From NCBI GenBank assembly GCA_037953625.1, contig CM075649.1:100755290-100819289 (forward strand): a stretch of 64,000 nucleotides of DNA, given 5' to 3'. This document shows, one piece after another, positions 22,537 to 33,832 of the stretch. The translations under genes and the position numbers were made by a program. The first letter of the stretch is position 1. The number at the start of each line of letters is the position of its first letter. Source of the stretch: Crotalaria pallida. Its lineage: Eukaryota > Streptophyta > Magnoliopsida > Fabales > Fabaceae. A model generated the notes under the pieces. The model saw nothing but the letters and a program-made list of their open reading frames with translations, ran no database searches and was not told the DNA's origin.

Positions 22537-24112
22537 TGTTGGAAACCAACAAGCGGGCTAAGCAAATACTAGAGGGGGGGTGAATAGTATTTTGAAGCAC
22601 TAATACCAAATATTTCGATTGATAATTGAAGAATGGAGCTAAGACTGAATTTTCTGGAATCAGACACAAAAGACTCGAGTCTTTTGTGAAATACTCGAGT
22701 TTTTCAGTGATGAACAACTCGAGTCTTTTCTGAAATACTCGATTTTTTCCTATCAGATAGCAGAAAAACCAGAAACGAAAATTCAGCAATTTAACTCAAA
22801 TCAATTCAATAATAAATAGGAACTTATCCAACAGAATAGCAAGCAATCTAAATAACTTTTAAACACAAAGATTCCTTGAACTTGCTACCTAATTGTATAA
22901 ATCCTAATTGATTGAAATGACTTAAGTCTATTGAGCTAGAAAGTAGATTAAAAGCAATAAACCAACACTCAAGCAATTTTATCCTGGTTCACTCCAACAA
23001 TGAGCTACATCCAGTCCTCCTAATCACTTAGGAGTTTCTACTAATAATCAAATTGTTAGAAATTACAAAGGATTGCTTGAGAATGGCCTCACTCAACCTA
23101 ACCCTTTCAAGAGTGTACCAAACTCTTGATTTCTACCCCAATTTGATTCCGGTGATTGAAGAACTCTTCACAAAGCTTCCTTGAACTCCCTTCAAGAAAC
23201 TCCACCGGGCTAGGAACCTCCTAGTCTTGTGCTTGAGAACCTCTCAAGACTTCCAACACCCTAAGCCACTTAGGGTTTGCTTGGGAACAATCCAAGACTT
23301 TGAATAATCAAGCTTTTTGTATGTGTATTACTAATCTCACAATGGATTAGCACAAATAAGCACAGCTCAATGTAAGAATTGAGGCCTAAAACTCAACTTG
23401 GAATAAAATGACAATATGAGTGAGAAGTTGAGCTTTTTGGGAATTAACACTTGAGAAGAGGAAATTATGAAAGCTTGTAATCAATGATGTGTTGTTGTCT
23501 TGTTTGTTCTTGCACAAATTCAAAGAGAAATTTTACAATGAGGTTCAGAATTCTCTCTTGGGGTTGGATGAGACTCAAATGCCCTCAATTGGTTTTTGAG
23601 TCTCTCCAACGTTCATTTTTGCTGACTGGACAAAAATACTCGAGTCTTTTGGTAAATACTCGAGTCTTTTTGGTCGGTCACGAGTGAATTGGTGCACGAA
23701 CAAGACTAACGGTCATATTTGCTGACCTGGCACAAACACTCGAGTTTTTCTATAAATACTCGAGTATATACTCGAGTCTTTATCAAAATACTCGAGTATT
23801 TTGATCAGATATGGGAAAAATTATTTTTCAATTTTATTTTTCCTCTCAAGAATTAATTTTTGGTCAATCTCAACTTAATAAACATATAAAAATTTATTCC
23901 TAGAAGAGACTAACTATTTCTACCCACTCTCAACCACTCTCAACATAAATTAGAAATTTACAATTAATATTTGATTGAGAATGATTGGGCACTTGTCTTC
24001 TTTTCTTGACTTCTTGTTGATGTTGATGTTGCAATATCTTCAAGGCATGATTTGTTAATTATTTTGTCATCATCAAAACATAATCCACCTAATTAGGAGC
24101 ATTGAATTCACA
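22537..24112 (-). mobile_element. Copia LTR 2 (middle, shared)
   Basis: 1576 bp. It serves as the 5' LTR for copy 1 and the 3' LTR for copy 2: a primer site lies on its left and a polypurine tract (24114-24126) on its right. It matches LTR 3, not LTR 1, at three sites that distinguish them. One of its ACTCGAGT palindromes is mutated (ACTCGATT near 22738). Confidence 0.95.
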
Positions 24113-24113
24113 A

Positions 24114-24126
24114 TCTCCCCCTTTTT
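24114..24126 (-). other. Copia polypurine tract, copy 2
   Basis: AAAAAGGGGGAGA on the minus strand beside the LTR 2 start, identical to copy 1. Confidence 0.9.
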
Positions 24127-25465
24127 GGTGATGACAAAATAATTAACACTTGTACCATTTGTTGAGCTTGAATCCACTTGAAAATGCAACTCCCCCTCAC
24201 TATATGATACTTTTCACCTATCTAAAAATTCAGCTTGTGCAAGATGTTATGACAATTTAATTTTAGCACCAAGCCTATGGTATTAGAGTATTTAACAATT
24301 ATCAGAGTATATACCATAATTAGAGAATTTTAGGTGCAACAATATCAAGACAAGACAAGTGTAATCTCTCCCCCTTTTTGTCATACGCCAAAAAGATGTA
24401 ACAATTTAGAAAAAGAGCAAGGGAGGAGAGGTGCATAATCGGAAAACCCCATAACCAACTATGCAAAAAAAATAGACTTAATAATAAATATAAAGAGCTC
24501 CCCCTGAAGCTTTGCACAAACATCATAATGAAAACCAAATTCATTAACATAAAAACGTCATAAAAGGTCCAAAACAAAGGTGCAATAATAAACCCAAAGT
24601 CTCAAAACACCAAGTTCTCAAAATACAGAAAATGTAACAAAGACCAACATGATAAAAACAGAATGAAAACTAAGATGAAATCCAAAGGTCAACATCATCA
24701 AAACATCGAAGGAGCTGGAGTATCTGGAGGAGAATAAAACCGAGAGAAGAGTTTAGAGGATGAAAAACTAGTAAGATTTGACAAAACTTTGAGGAAAATC
24801 TGAGTTTTGAGGAGAGAGATATGAGAAAACCGAGAGAGAAGAGAAAGGGGTTCGTGAAACTCGAGTTTGTGGGGGCTGGAGTATATATAAACTCACCAAA
24901 ATACTCGAGTATATTCAACAATACTCGAGTTGTTCGTTGAAAAATACTCGAGTGTTTGAGAATATACTCGAGTCGTTCGTGACTCAGCCCAGATTTTCCC
25001 AGAAAACTAGTGTAAAAATTGAAAAACTCGAGTTTGGTCCGAAAGTTCAAATTTCAGGAAAACGCAAAATACTCGAGTTTTTGGAAAATACTCGAGTTTG
25101 GTCTGAAAGTTCAAAAATTGGGGGTTTCGAAAGACTCGAGTGTTTTGAAAAACACTCGAGTATTTTTATCAGACCCTGATTAAAAACTTTTTCAATTTAA
25201 AACTGATTTAATTTTGAATTAAAATACTCGAGTGTTTTTGGAAAAACTCGAGTATTTTGACAGAACAGAAAGTAAAAACTCAGTTTTAAAAGACCAAACA
25301 CAAATCAAACACAAATGCTTCATTACCAACTTGGAATACAGTACAGAATCACACACAATTAACATATACAATTTCAAATATCTTCAAGGACAATTTACCT
25401 AAGAATCAATAACACATTAGAGTAAGACTAATATGGTGATTTTCCAAAAATGACACACAATGCAA
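24127..25465 (-). other. Copia 3' non-coding region, copy 2
   Basis: Nearly identical to 16276-17614. It contains the same extra GGGGGAG tracts and the ACTCGAGT cluster (24857-25255), including a palindrome at 24965 that is mutated to GTCGAGT in copy 1. Confidence 0.75.
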
Positions 25466-28400
25466 TTAGCCTATATTAGCTTCATCTAAAATACCAAGTT
25501 CTCTCCTAATATGATAAAAGGTGTCCCTTGGTAGAGGTTTTGTAAAAATGTCGGCTAATTGATTTGTGGTACTAACAAATTCAATTGTGCAATCACCCTT
25601 TTGTACATGATCTCTTAAAAAATGATGTCTTATTTCAATGTGTTTAGTTCTTGAGTGATACACCAGATTCTTAGTCAAATTGATTGCACTCGTGTTATCG
25701 CATCTAATCGGAATATTTTCAAGTTTCAAACCAAAATCCGATAATTGTTGTTTCATCCATAACAGTTGAGCACAACAACTACCGGCTGCGATATATTCCG
25801 CTTCGGCAGTAGAAAGAGCGACACAAGCTTGCTTTTTAGAAAACCATGACACCAATGAACTTCCCAAGAAATGGCAAGTACCACTGGTGCTTTTGCGATC
25901 AAGCTTGCATCCGGCGAAGTCGGAATCCGAGTAACCAACTAGACTAAGATTGGCATCAGCAGGATACCATAAACCAGTGTTAATTGTTCCTTTTAGATAC
26001 TTAAATATATGTTTAACTGCGGATAGGTGAGATTCTTTAGGATTAGCTTGAAATCTAGCACACATGCATACACTAAACATAATATCCGGTCTAGATGCAG
26101 TGAGATATAGGAGACTACCTATCATACCCCTATACTTACTAACATCAACCGGTGTACCTTGTTCATCCTTGTCTAGGTAGCATGATGTGCTCATTGGAGT
26201 GTAGGCTTCTTTGCACTTGTCCAATCCGAATTTTTCAAGGAGCTCTTTGCAATATTTCCCTTGATGCACAAATATCCCCTCCTTGACTTGCTTTATTTGT
26301 AAGCCTAGGAAGAACTTGAGTTCTCCCATCATTGACATTTCAAATTCCTTTTTCATCAAATTTGAAAACTTTCTACAAAGAGACACGTTAGTAGCACCGA
26401 AAATGATATCATCAACATAGATTTGAACTAACAAAATGTCATCCTTGGTTTTATAAATAAATAATGTATTATCAACCTTCCCTCTTTGAAACTTGTTTTC
26501 TAATAGAAAGGAACTCAATCGATCATACCAAGCTCTAGGAGCTTGTTTCAATCCATAGAGTGCCTTTTTCAATTTATAAACATGGTTTGGAAATTCACTA
26601 TTTTCAAAACCGGGGGGTTGTTTGACATACACTTCTTCATTTATAAACCCATTCAAGAAAGCACTTTTAACATCCATTTGATATAAAGTGAATTTCATGA
26701 TTAAAGCATAAGCAAGTAAAATTCGGATTGCTTCAAGACGTGCAACCGGAGCAAAGGTCTCATCATAATCGATACCTTCCTCTTGGTTGTACCCTTGAGC
26801 TACTAGTCTAGCTTTGTTTCTTATAATCAACCCGGATTCATCAAGTTTGTTTCTATAAATCCATTTAGTACCAATTATGGTATGATCATCGGGTTTAGGG
26901 ACTAGATCCCAAACTTCATTTCTTTCAAATTGGTTTAATTCTTCTTGCATAGCAAGAACCCAATGATCATCCTCAATGGCCTTTTTAATTGAATCGGGTT
27001 CAATTTGAGAAACAAATGAGACATAGTGGCAAATGTTTTGAATAGACCTACGAGTAAGTACTCCCTTTGACATATCTCCTATGACTTTGTCTATAGGATG
27101 AGCCTTGACCGATTTCCAAGTTGGAGGAAGTTCTTCCCTTACTTCTCCTTCATCAACTTTTGAATTCTCTCTCTCTTTTTCTTCTTTTGAAAAGACAATG
27201 CCATCTTCACTAGCATCACATAAAACACTATCTTCTTTTGAAGACTCATTAAAAACCACATGAATTGATTCCTCAATAGTTAAAGTTCTTTTATTGAAAA
27301 TTCTATAAGCTTTACTATGAGAAGAATAGCCTAAAAATATGCCTTCATCGGATTTGGAATCAAACTTGCCAATGTGTTCTTTTCCATTATTTAAAACAAA
27401 AACTTGGCATCCGAAGACATGAAAATGAGATATATTTGGCTTTCTTCCCTTGTAAAGTTCATAGGGGGTTTTATCCAAAGAGGGCCTTATCAAAATACGA
27501 TTTAAAACATAACAAGCCGTATTGACGGCATCGGCCCAAAAATATTGAGGTACTTGAGAATCATTTAACATGGTTCTAGCAAGTTCCTCTAGCACCCTAT
27601 TTTTCCGCTCTACCACTCCGTTTTGTTCCGGAGTCCTTGGTGCGGAGAATTGATGCTCAATACCATTTTTTGCACAAAATCTATCAAATTTGTGGTTTTC
27701 GAATTCACCACCATGATCGGTACGAATAATAATTACTTTTTGATTTACTTGGTTTTGCAAAAGTTTGACATGATGTTTAAAAGATTTGTAGGTCTCACTC
27801 TTAGTAGTTAAAAATAAAGTCCAAGTAAACCTAGAGAAGTCATCAACAATCACCAATGCATAATAGTTGCCACCAAAGCTTTTTACTTGTGATGGTCCAA
27901 ACAAGTCCATATGAAGCATTTCTAATGGCCTTGATGTGGACATCACCATTTTTTATCCAAAGGTGTTTTTAGTTTGTTTACATTTCTTGCAAGGGGAACA
28001 AACACCTTCAATAGAAAAATTTAGCTTTGGTAAACCAACTACTAGATCTTTTGATTGAATTTTCTTCAATTGGTTTACATTTATATGAGCGGTCCTACGA
28101 TGCCATAACCAAGTGTCATTTTCTTTGCTCACTAAACAAGTAGAGACCAAAGAAGTGACTTTGTTCAAATCAACTAAGTAAGTATTATTTGACCTTCTAC
28201 CAACAAATTTGATTGATTCATCTTTGTCACTTTTAATGAGGCAATGGGTAGAGGTAAAAACTACATGATTACCAATATCACATAATTGGCTTATGCTCAA
28301 GAGATTATGTTCTAATCCTTGAACATAGAGCACATTATCAATAATCAAGTTTGAAGAGTTTCCGATTTTACCAATACCAAGGATTTTGCCTTTGTTGTTG

Positions 28401-28525
28401 TCCCCATAAGTGACATAACCCTTTTCCTTTGGAGTAAGCTCAATGAAGTGCCGCTTATCTCCCGTCATTTGCTTCGAACATCCACTATCAAGATACCACA
28501 ATTGTTTTCCCGTTCGAAGACACAC
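25466..28525 (-). pseudogene. pol: Copia Pol polyprotein, copy 2, a different nonsense codon
   Basis: The same 1019-codon frame and domains as copy 1. Here the only stop is TAA at 27953-27955, replacing a Ser codon (TCA) that copy 1 keeps. It falls after the integrase zinc region and separates protease from the catalytic integrase core. The codon that is stopped in copy 1 is intact here. The 828 codons downstream of the stop are open and keep the integrase, RT and RNase H motifs. The two copies differ by only a handful of other residues, such as YLTASRP against YLIASRP. Confidence 0.95.
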
Positions 28526-28538
28526 CTACAAAATGAAA

Positions 28539-30317
28539 TCACTTTTTCACTTTGGGTACCCAAACAATGTTGGGTCCCTTAGGGTTAGTGTTGGGACTTT
28601 CTCCCTTCTTAATCCACATATAAGTGCCCTTTTTCATTTCAAACTTCTTAATGTGGCACTCAATGTTGATATGTCCAACTTTTCCACAATAAGTACAAGT
28701 TGGTCTCTTTGATGAATTTTTCTTAGAAAATGTTCCAACCACCTTGTACTTTTTGTTCGTTTTATGAACATATCCTAAACCGGTTTTGTTGTGATTATGT
28801 CTTTGAGAGTTCAACAACCGGTTGAGGTTTCTATCACTATGTGAGATTGTGAGTTTGTTTTTCAACTCTTTCACTTCTTTTTCAAGTTCATCACATCTCT
28901 CACATGGAGTGATAATCTCCTCATGATTTGCACAATCACTTTGATGACTAGAATTAATAAGTTCCAAGGATTCATTTTGAAGTTTCAACTCATTTATAGA
29001 TTTTTGCAATTCATCAATTTCATGTTGAAACTCCAAAATTTTCTTTCCTTTTTCCTTATTAATTTTAGCAAGCCTTTTAAATTGAATTAACATTTCATTG
29101 TAGGCTTCTTGCAAATCATCATATGAAATGGAGTTTGAAGATGAACAAGAAGAGCTAGAGGTTACCTCATCATCACTTTCACTCATGCCATGATTAGCTC
29201 TTGATGAGGACTCATGATTGTTCTTGGTCATGAGACAAAGGTTTGCATTTTCATCACCGGAGCTACTTGAAGACGATTCATTGCTCTTCTCCAGTGCATC
29301 CCAAACAATGTATGCACGCTTCCCTTTGGTCTCTTGGGTCTTCTTGTCATTCTTCTTCAAGAATGTGGCACATTCCATTCTTATGTGACCAACCCCACCA
29401 CATTCATGACACTTAACTCCATCATTGGTACTCTTTTCTCTTTGTTTGGAGTCTTTGGTTCTCTTGAAATTGGATGAAGATCCACCTTTCTTCCCTTTGA
29501 AGAATTTGTTGAATCTTTTCACAAACATCCCAAATTCTTCTTGATTTGGTTCACCATCGGAATCTCCACTTGTAGAGCATTCTTCAACTTCTTTTGTAGC
29601 TTTGGTTGAAGCTTTGAGTGCTATGCTCTTTTTCTTTTTGTCCGATTCCTCATGCATCCCAAGTCTTGTAAGCTCCATCTCATGCTCTTGGAGTTTGCCA
29701 AACAAAGTGGCTAAGTCCATGCTATTTATGTCTCTTGATTCCTTGATGGCGGTTACCTTGGGTTGCCAACTCCTATCAAGACATCTTAGAATTTTGTTAG
29801 TAGTTTCACCATTGCGAAATACTTTTCCCAAGGAAATCAAATGATTAACAATGTGAGAGAATCGCTTTTGCAAGTCACTAATGGTTTCATTTGGCAACAT
29901 GTGGAACAATTCATATTCGTGAGTTAGAGAATTCAATCTTGTATCTCTAACCTCACTTGTTCCCTCATGTGTGACTTGCAAAGTATCCCACATTTCTTTT
30001 GCCGATTTACATTGGGAAACTCTATAAAATTCATCATGGGATAGAGCCGAAAAGATGATGTTTTTAGCTTTTAAATCAAATGAGACTTTTCTCTTTTCAT
30101 CATCATTCCAAATACTCCTTGGAATTTCAACAATTTCATCATTTATTTTCTTTTTGGGAATGAAAGGACCATTTTCAATTGCATCCCAAATATCCATATC
30201 AATTGCTTCAATAAAAACTTTCATGCGAGTTTTCCAATAAACATATCCTTCACCATTAAATAGTGGAGGACGGTTTATTGAAGCTCCTTCTCCACCAAAG
30301 TTATTGCTAGAGCCCAT
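28539..30317 (-). CDS. gag: Copia Gag, copy 2
   Basis: 592 residues from the ATG ending at 30317; intact and almost identical to copy 1. It has the same N-terminal Gag region, two CCHC zinc knuckles and coiled-coil-like segment. Substitutions against copy 1 include Ser to Ile in RSSWNDD, Lys to Thr in HEGKSEV and Asn to Asp in EESNKKK. As in copy 1, the stop (TGA) precedes the pol frame by 13 nt and pol is in a different frame. Confidence 0.92.
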   Translation of the reverse strand: MGSSNNFGGEGASINRPPLFNGEGYVYWKTRMKVFIEAIDMDIWDAIENGPFIPKKKINDEIVEIPRSIWNDDEKRKVSFDLKAKNIIFSALSHDEFYRVSQCKSAKEMWDTLQVTHEGTSEVRDTRLNSLTHEYELFHMLPNETISDLQKRFSHIVNHLISLGKVFRNGETTNKILRCLDRSWQPKVTAIKESRDINSMDLATLFGKLQEHEMELTRLGMHEESDKKKKSIALKASTKATKEVEECSTSGDSDGEPNQEEFGMFVKRFNKFFKGKKGGSSSNFKRTKDSKQREKSTNDGVKCHECGGVGHIRMECATFLKKNDKKTQETKGKRAYIVWDALEKSNESSSSSSGDENANLCLMTKNNHESSSRANHGMSESDDEVTSSSSCSSSNSISYDDLQEAYNEMLIQFKRLAKINKEKGKKILEFQHEIDELQKSINELKLQNESLELINSSHQSDCANHEEIITPCERCDELEKEVKELKNKLTISHSDRNLNRLLNSQRHNHNKTGLGYVHKTNKKYKVVGTFSKKNSSKRPTCTYCGKVGHINIECHIKKFEMKKGTYMWIKKGESPNTNPKGPNIVWVPKVKK

Positions 30318-30373
30318 TAAGTTTCCAAAAGGATCTTTTTCGAAAAAGTTGTTACACTCGATCTTTCGACCGA

Positions 30374-30385
30374 GCTCTGATACCA
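30374..30385 (-). other. Copia primer binding site, copy 2
   Basis: TGGTATCAGAGC on the minus strand, 2 nt inside LTR 3. Confidence 0.95.
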
Positions 30386-30387
30386 CT

Positions 30388-31963
30388 TGTTGGAAACCAA
30401 CAAGCGGGCTAAGCAAATACTAGAGGGGGGGTGAATAGTATTTTGAAGCACTAATACCAAATATTTCGATTGATAATTGAAGAATGGAGCTAAGACTGAA
30501 TTTTCTGGAATCAGACACAAAAGAGTCGAGTCTTTTGTGAAATACTCGAGTTTTTCAGTGATGAACAACTCGAGTCTTTTCTGAAATACTCGAGTTTTTC
30601 CTATCAGATAGCAGAAAAACCAGAAACGAAAATTCAGCAATTTAACTCAAATCAATTCAATAATAAATAGGAACTTATCCAACAGAATAGCAAGCAATCT
30701 AAATAACTTTTAAACACAAAGATTCCTTGAACTTGCTACCTAATTGTATAAATCCTAATTGATTGAAATGACTTAAGTCTATTGAGCTAGAAAGTAGATT
30801 AAAAGCAATAAACCAACACTCAAGCAATTTTATCCTGGTTCACTCCAACAATGAGCTACATCCAGTCCTCCTAATCACTTAGGAGTTTCTACTAATAATC
30901 AAATTGTTAGAAATTACAAAGGATTGCTTGAGAATGGCCTCACTCAACCTAACCCTTTCAAGAGTGTACCAAACTCTTGATTTCTACCCCAATTTGATTC
31001 CGGTGATTGAAGAACTCTTCACAAAGCTTCCTTGAACTCCCTTCAAGAAACTCCACCGGGCTAGGAACCTCCTAGTCTTGTGCTTGAGAACCTCTCAAGA
31101 CTTCCAACACCCTAAGCCACTTAGGGTTTGCTTGGGAACAATCCAAGACTTTGAATAATCAAGCTTTTTGTATGTGTATTACTAATCTCACAATGGATTA
31201 GCACAAATAAGCACAGCTCAATGTAAGAATTGAGGCCTAAAACTCAACTTGGAATAAAATGACAATATGAGTGAGAAGTTGAGCTTTTTGGGAATTAACA
31301 CTTGAGAAGAGGAAATTATGAAAGCTTGTAATCAATGATGTGTTGTTGTCTTGTTTGTTCTTGCACAAATTCAAAGAGAAATTTTACAATGAGGTTCAGA
31401 ATTCTCTCTTGGGGTTGGATGAGACTCAAATGCCCTCAATTGGTTTTTGAGTCTCTCCAACGTTCATTTTTGCTGACTGGACAAAAATACTCGAGTCTTT
31501 TGGTAAATACTCGAGTCTTTTTGGTCGGTCACGAGTGAATTGGTGCACGAACAAGACTAACGGTCATATTTGCTGACCTGGCACAAACACTCGAGTTTTT
31601 CTATAAATACTCGAGTATATACTCGAATCTTTATCAAAATACTCGAGTATTTTGATCAGATATGGGAAAAATTATTTTTCAATTTTATTTTTCCTCTCAA
31701 GTATTAATTTTTGGTCAATCTCAACTTAATAAACATATAAAAATTTATTCCTAGAAGAGACTAACTATTTCTACCCACTCTCAACCACTCTCAACATAAA
31801 TTAGAAATTTACAATTAATATTTGATTGAGAATGATTGGGCACTTGTCTTCTTTTCTTGACTTCTTGTTGATGTTGATGTTGCAATATCTTCAAGGCATG
31901 ATTTGTTAATTATTTTGTCATCATCAAAACATAATCCACCTAATTAGGAGCATTGAATTCACA
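30388..31963 (-). mobile_element. Copia LTR 3 (outer 5' LTR)
   Basis: 1576 bp with the same ends as LTR 1 and LTR 2. It is followed directly by the target duplication TAGTT and then LTR A sequence, so this is the true outer boundary. Two of its ACTCGAGT palindromes carry point changes (GAGTCGAG near 30523 and CTCGAATC near 31622). Confidence 0.95.
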
Positions 31964-32339
31964 TAGTTGATCGTGCAGAACTTGCCACGGCATTGGACCC
32001 AGTCCCTACCACGTTGGTATGCCACATGTGGAGTTCGTTCTGCCTAGAAAGTACTCTAGACTTCTTGACGTTTCACCGTCATTGTCCTCCCCTAATGCAA
32101 TCTCCACCTGAGTATCCACAGATACCCATGGTTCCTTCCTCTCCACTACTTCGGAGTCACTCTCATAGCTCACCGCGTTCGTGTATGCTAATGTCTTTTA
32201 AAGTCTTTTATCTTTAATTAACCTAATGGTCGGCCCATCCTTCGTTCATCCCTTCAATGAGTCCCGACCGCTACCTTTTGCATCACTTTTCCTCTCTCTT
32301 CTCAACATAGCACAGAGCGGGATCGTATTCACAACTTGC

Positions 32340-32820
32340 ATCTCATCACATAATCTCATTTCACACACTTTTCACAAAGTCTCACAACACTTTTCATTTC
32401 GTAATCTTTTCTCAAAATGGCCTTATATAAATTTTCTCAAAATCTCTTTTCATAAACTTTTCTCAAAAATCTCCCTTTACCAACTTTCTCAAAGTTCTTT
32501 TCGTAAACTTTCACAAAAAAGCTCATTTCACAAACCCTTTTCAAAAATTTCACTTCGTAAAATCCTTTTCAAAATTTTCATTTCATAAGACCTTTCGAAA
32601 ATCTCTTTTCGCAAATGTTTTTCCAAAAAACACATTTCGCAAATCCTTTTCAAACATTTCATTTCAAAAGCTCTTTTCAAAAATCTCATTTTCGTGAGTC
32701 CTTTTCAAAAATTTCATTTCGTAAACTCTTTTAAAAAAAAGTCTCATTTTTGTAAATCTTTTTCCGAAAATCGCTTTTCAAAAGTTTTTCTCAAAAATCT
32801 CATTTTCGTGAGCACTAGTG
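32340..32820 (-). repeat. Minisatellite in LTR A
   Basis: Tandem CTCATTTCACAAACTTTTCTCAAAAAT-like units of about 25 bp, the reverse complement of the array at 2355-2835 but with different unit order and variants. The open frames here come from the repeat. Confidence 0.85.
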
Positions 32821-33312
32821 GAGGAGCAAGCTCAACTCAACACAAGTCTCAGTTCAAGATAACAACAACAAAGAACCAAGCTTCACTCTCATCACATTTC
32901 ACTTTCAATACACCGTCAGCATTCGTTCCCAGCTCTGGCTCATTCACTTCGTTATCATTAAATCCTTTCTCCATCTCATCTCTTTATCTCCTTTCCAATC
33001 ATTCTTATTTCTTTTCTTAATGTCTTATCAGGGTTGCCTTATGGACTTAAGCCAAACAGGGGGGGGGGTTATATCTTTTCCTTATGTCTTTTACTTCTAA
33101 TCTCTTTTATCACCATTACCAATTATTTCACATTATCTCAATTTCAACAATTTAAACTATCATCATGCATAGAAGAACAAGCAAATATAACATGCTATAA
33201 CACATCATCAACATATAATCATCACACACAACAATGTGGTCTTTGTATTCTTCGTATAAGTGGCCACACAATGCAAACAATTGCCACTATACTACTGACT
33301 TAGAACCACTGA

Positions 33313-33339
33313 GTTCCGATCTTTGAGCTGATACGGAAC
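33313..33339 (-). other. Conserved hairpin in LTR A
   Basis: GTTCCG at 33313-33318 and CGGAAC at 33334-33339, a perfect 6-bp inverted repeat. Arms and spacing are the same as in LTR B (51697-51723), while the loop differs slightly. Confidence 0.55.
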
Positions 33340-33386
33340 ATCCTAATATATCACCTAACTACCACGGTGTCTTAGGAAAGCTTCTC

Positions 33387-33392
33387 TCTCAC
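33387..33392 (-). promoter_or_regulatory. Splice-donor-like site in LTR A
   Basis: The minus strand reads CCTGAG|GTGAGAGAG at the place that corresponds to the E1 donor-like site at 1654. Confidence 0.4.
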
Positions 33393-33682
33393 CTCAGGTC
33401 CAGCGATTAGATGCGCACGGTCTCCTCGGATCCTTGTCGTTGCCAACTGCTCCAATCTGTAACATCCCTCGTATTAATTAAAAACACATTTTCATTACCA
33501 CTTGTATTAAGAAAATCCTTTCTTAGCTTAAAACGTTTTTCGTTCCTCGTCGGAAGACTTAAAACATGATCGTTTTCTTAAAACAACTCTAACGTTTCCT
33601 AGTTCTTTGAGTACTTCAAAACCATTTTGAAAACATTTAATAAAATAATTTAAATCGATTGGTTTGGTTGCTGGTCCGTCTT

Positions 33683-33832
33683 GGACAGCACCTTAACCGC
33701 ATTCGAAAACACCGAAAAATTTACCGTTTTCAATCCGGCTTTCCTCAAATCAATTACTATTTTAAAACCAAACTTTGAATCACATAAACACATTTTTAAA
33801 ATCAAGAAACAATTCTAAACAACTCTGGACAG
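33683..33832 (-). repeat. 145-bp-periodic CTGTCC motif in LTR A
   Basis: GGACAG (CTGTCC on the minus strand) at 33683 and 33827, 144 bp apart, with a diverged third copy (AGACAA) near 33963. Confidence 0.6.

Larger units (their letters stand above)
14685..31963 (-). mobile_element. Tandem Ty1/copia retrotransposon: LTR-internal-LTR-internal-LTR
   Basis: Three nearly identical LTRs (14685-16261, 22537-24112, 30388-31963) separate two full internal regions on the minus strand, with a repeat period of 7851-7852 bp. Only one pair of TAGTT target duplications flanks the whole 17.3-kb structure, so it derives from a single insertion later extended by recombination rather than from two insertions. 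Each unit has the order primer site, gag, protease, integrase, RT, RNase H, polypurine tract, which defines Ty1/copia. The long Gag with two zinc knuckles suggests a SIRE-like lineage, but this is tentative. Confidence 0.95.
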
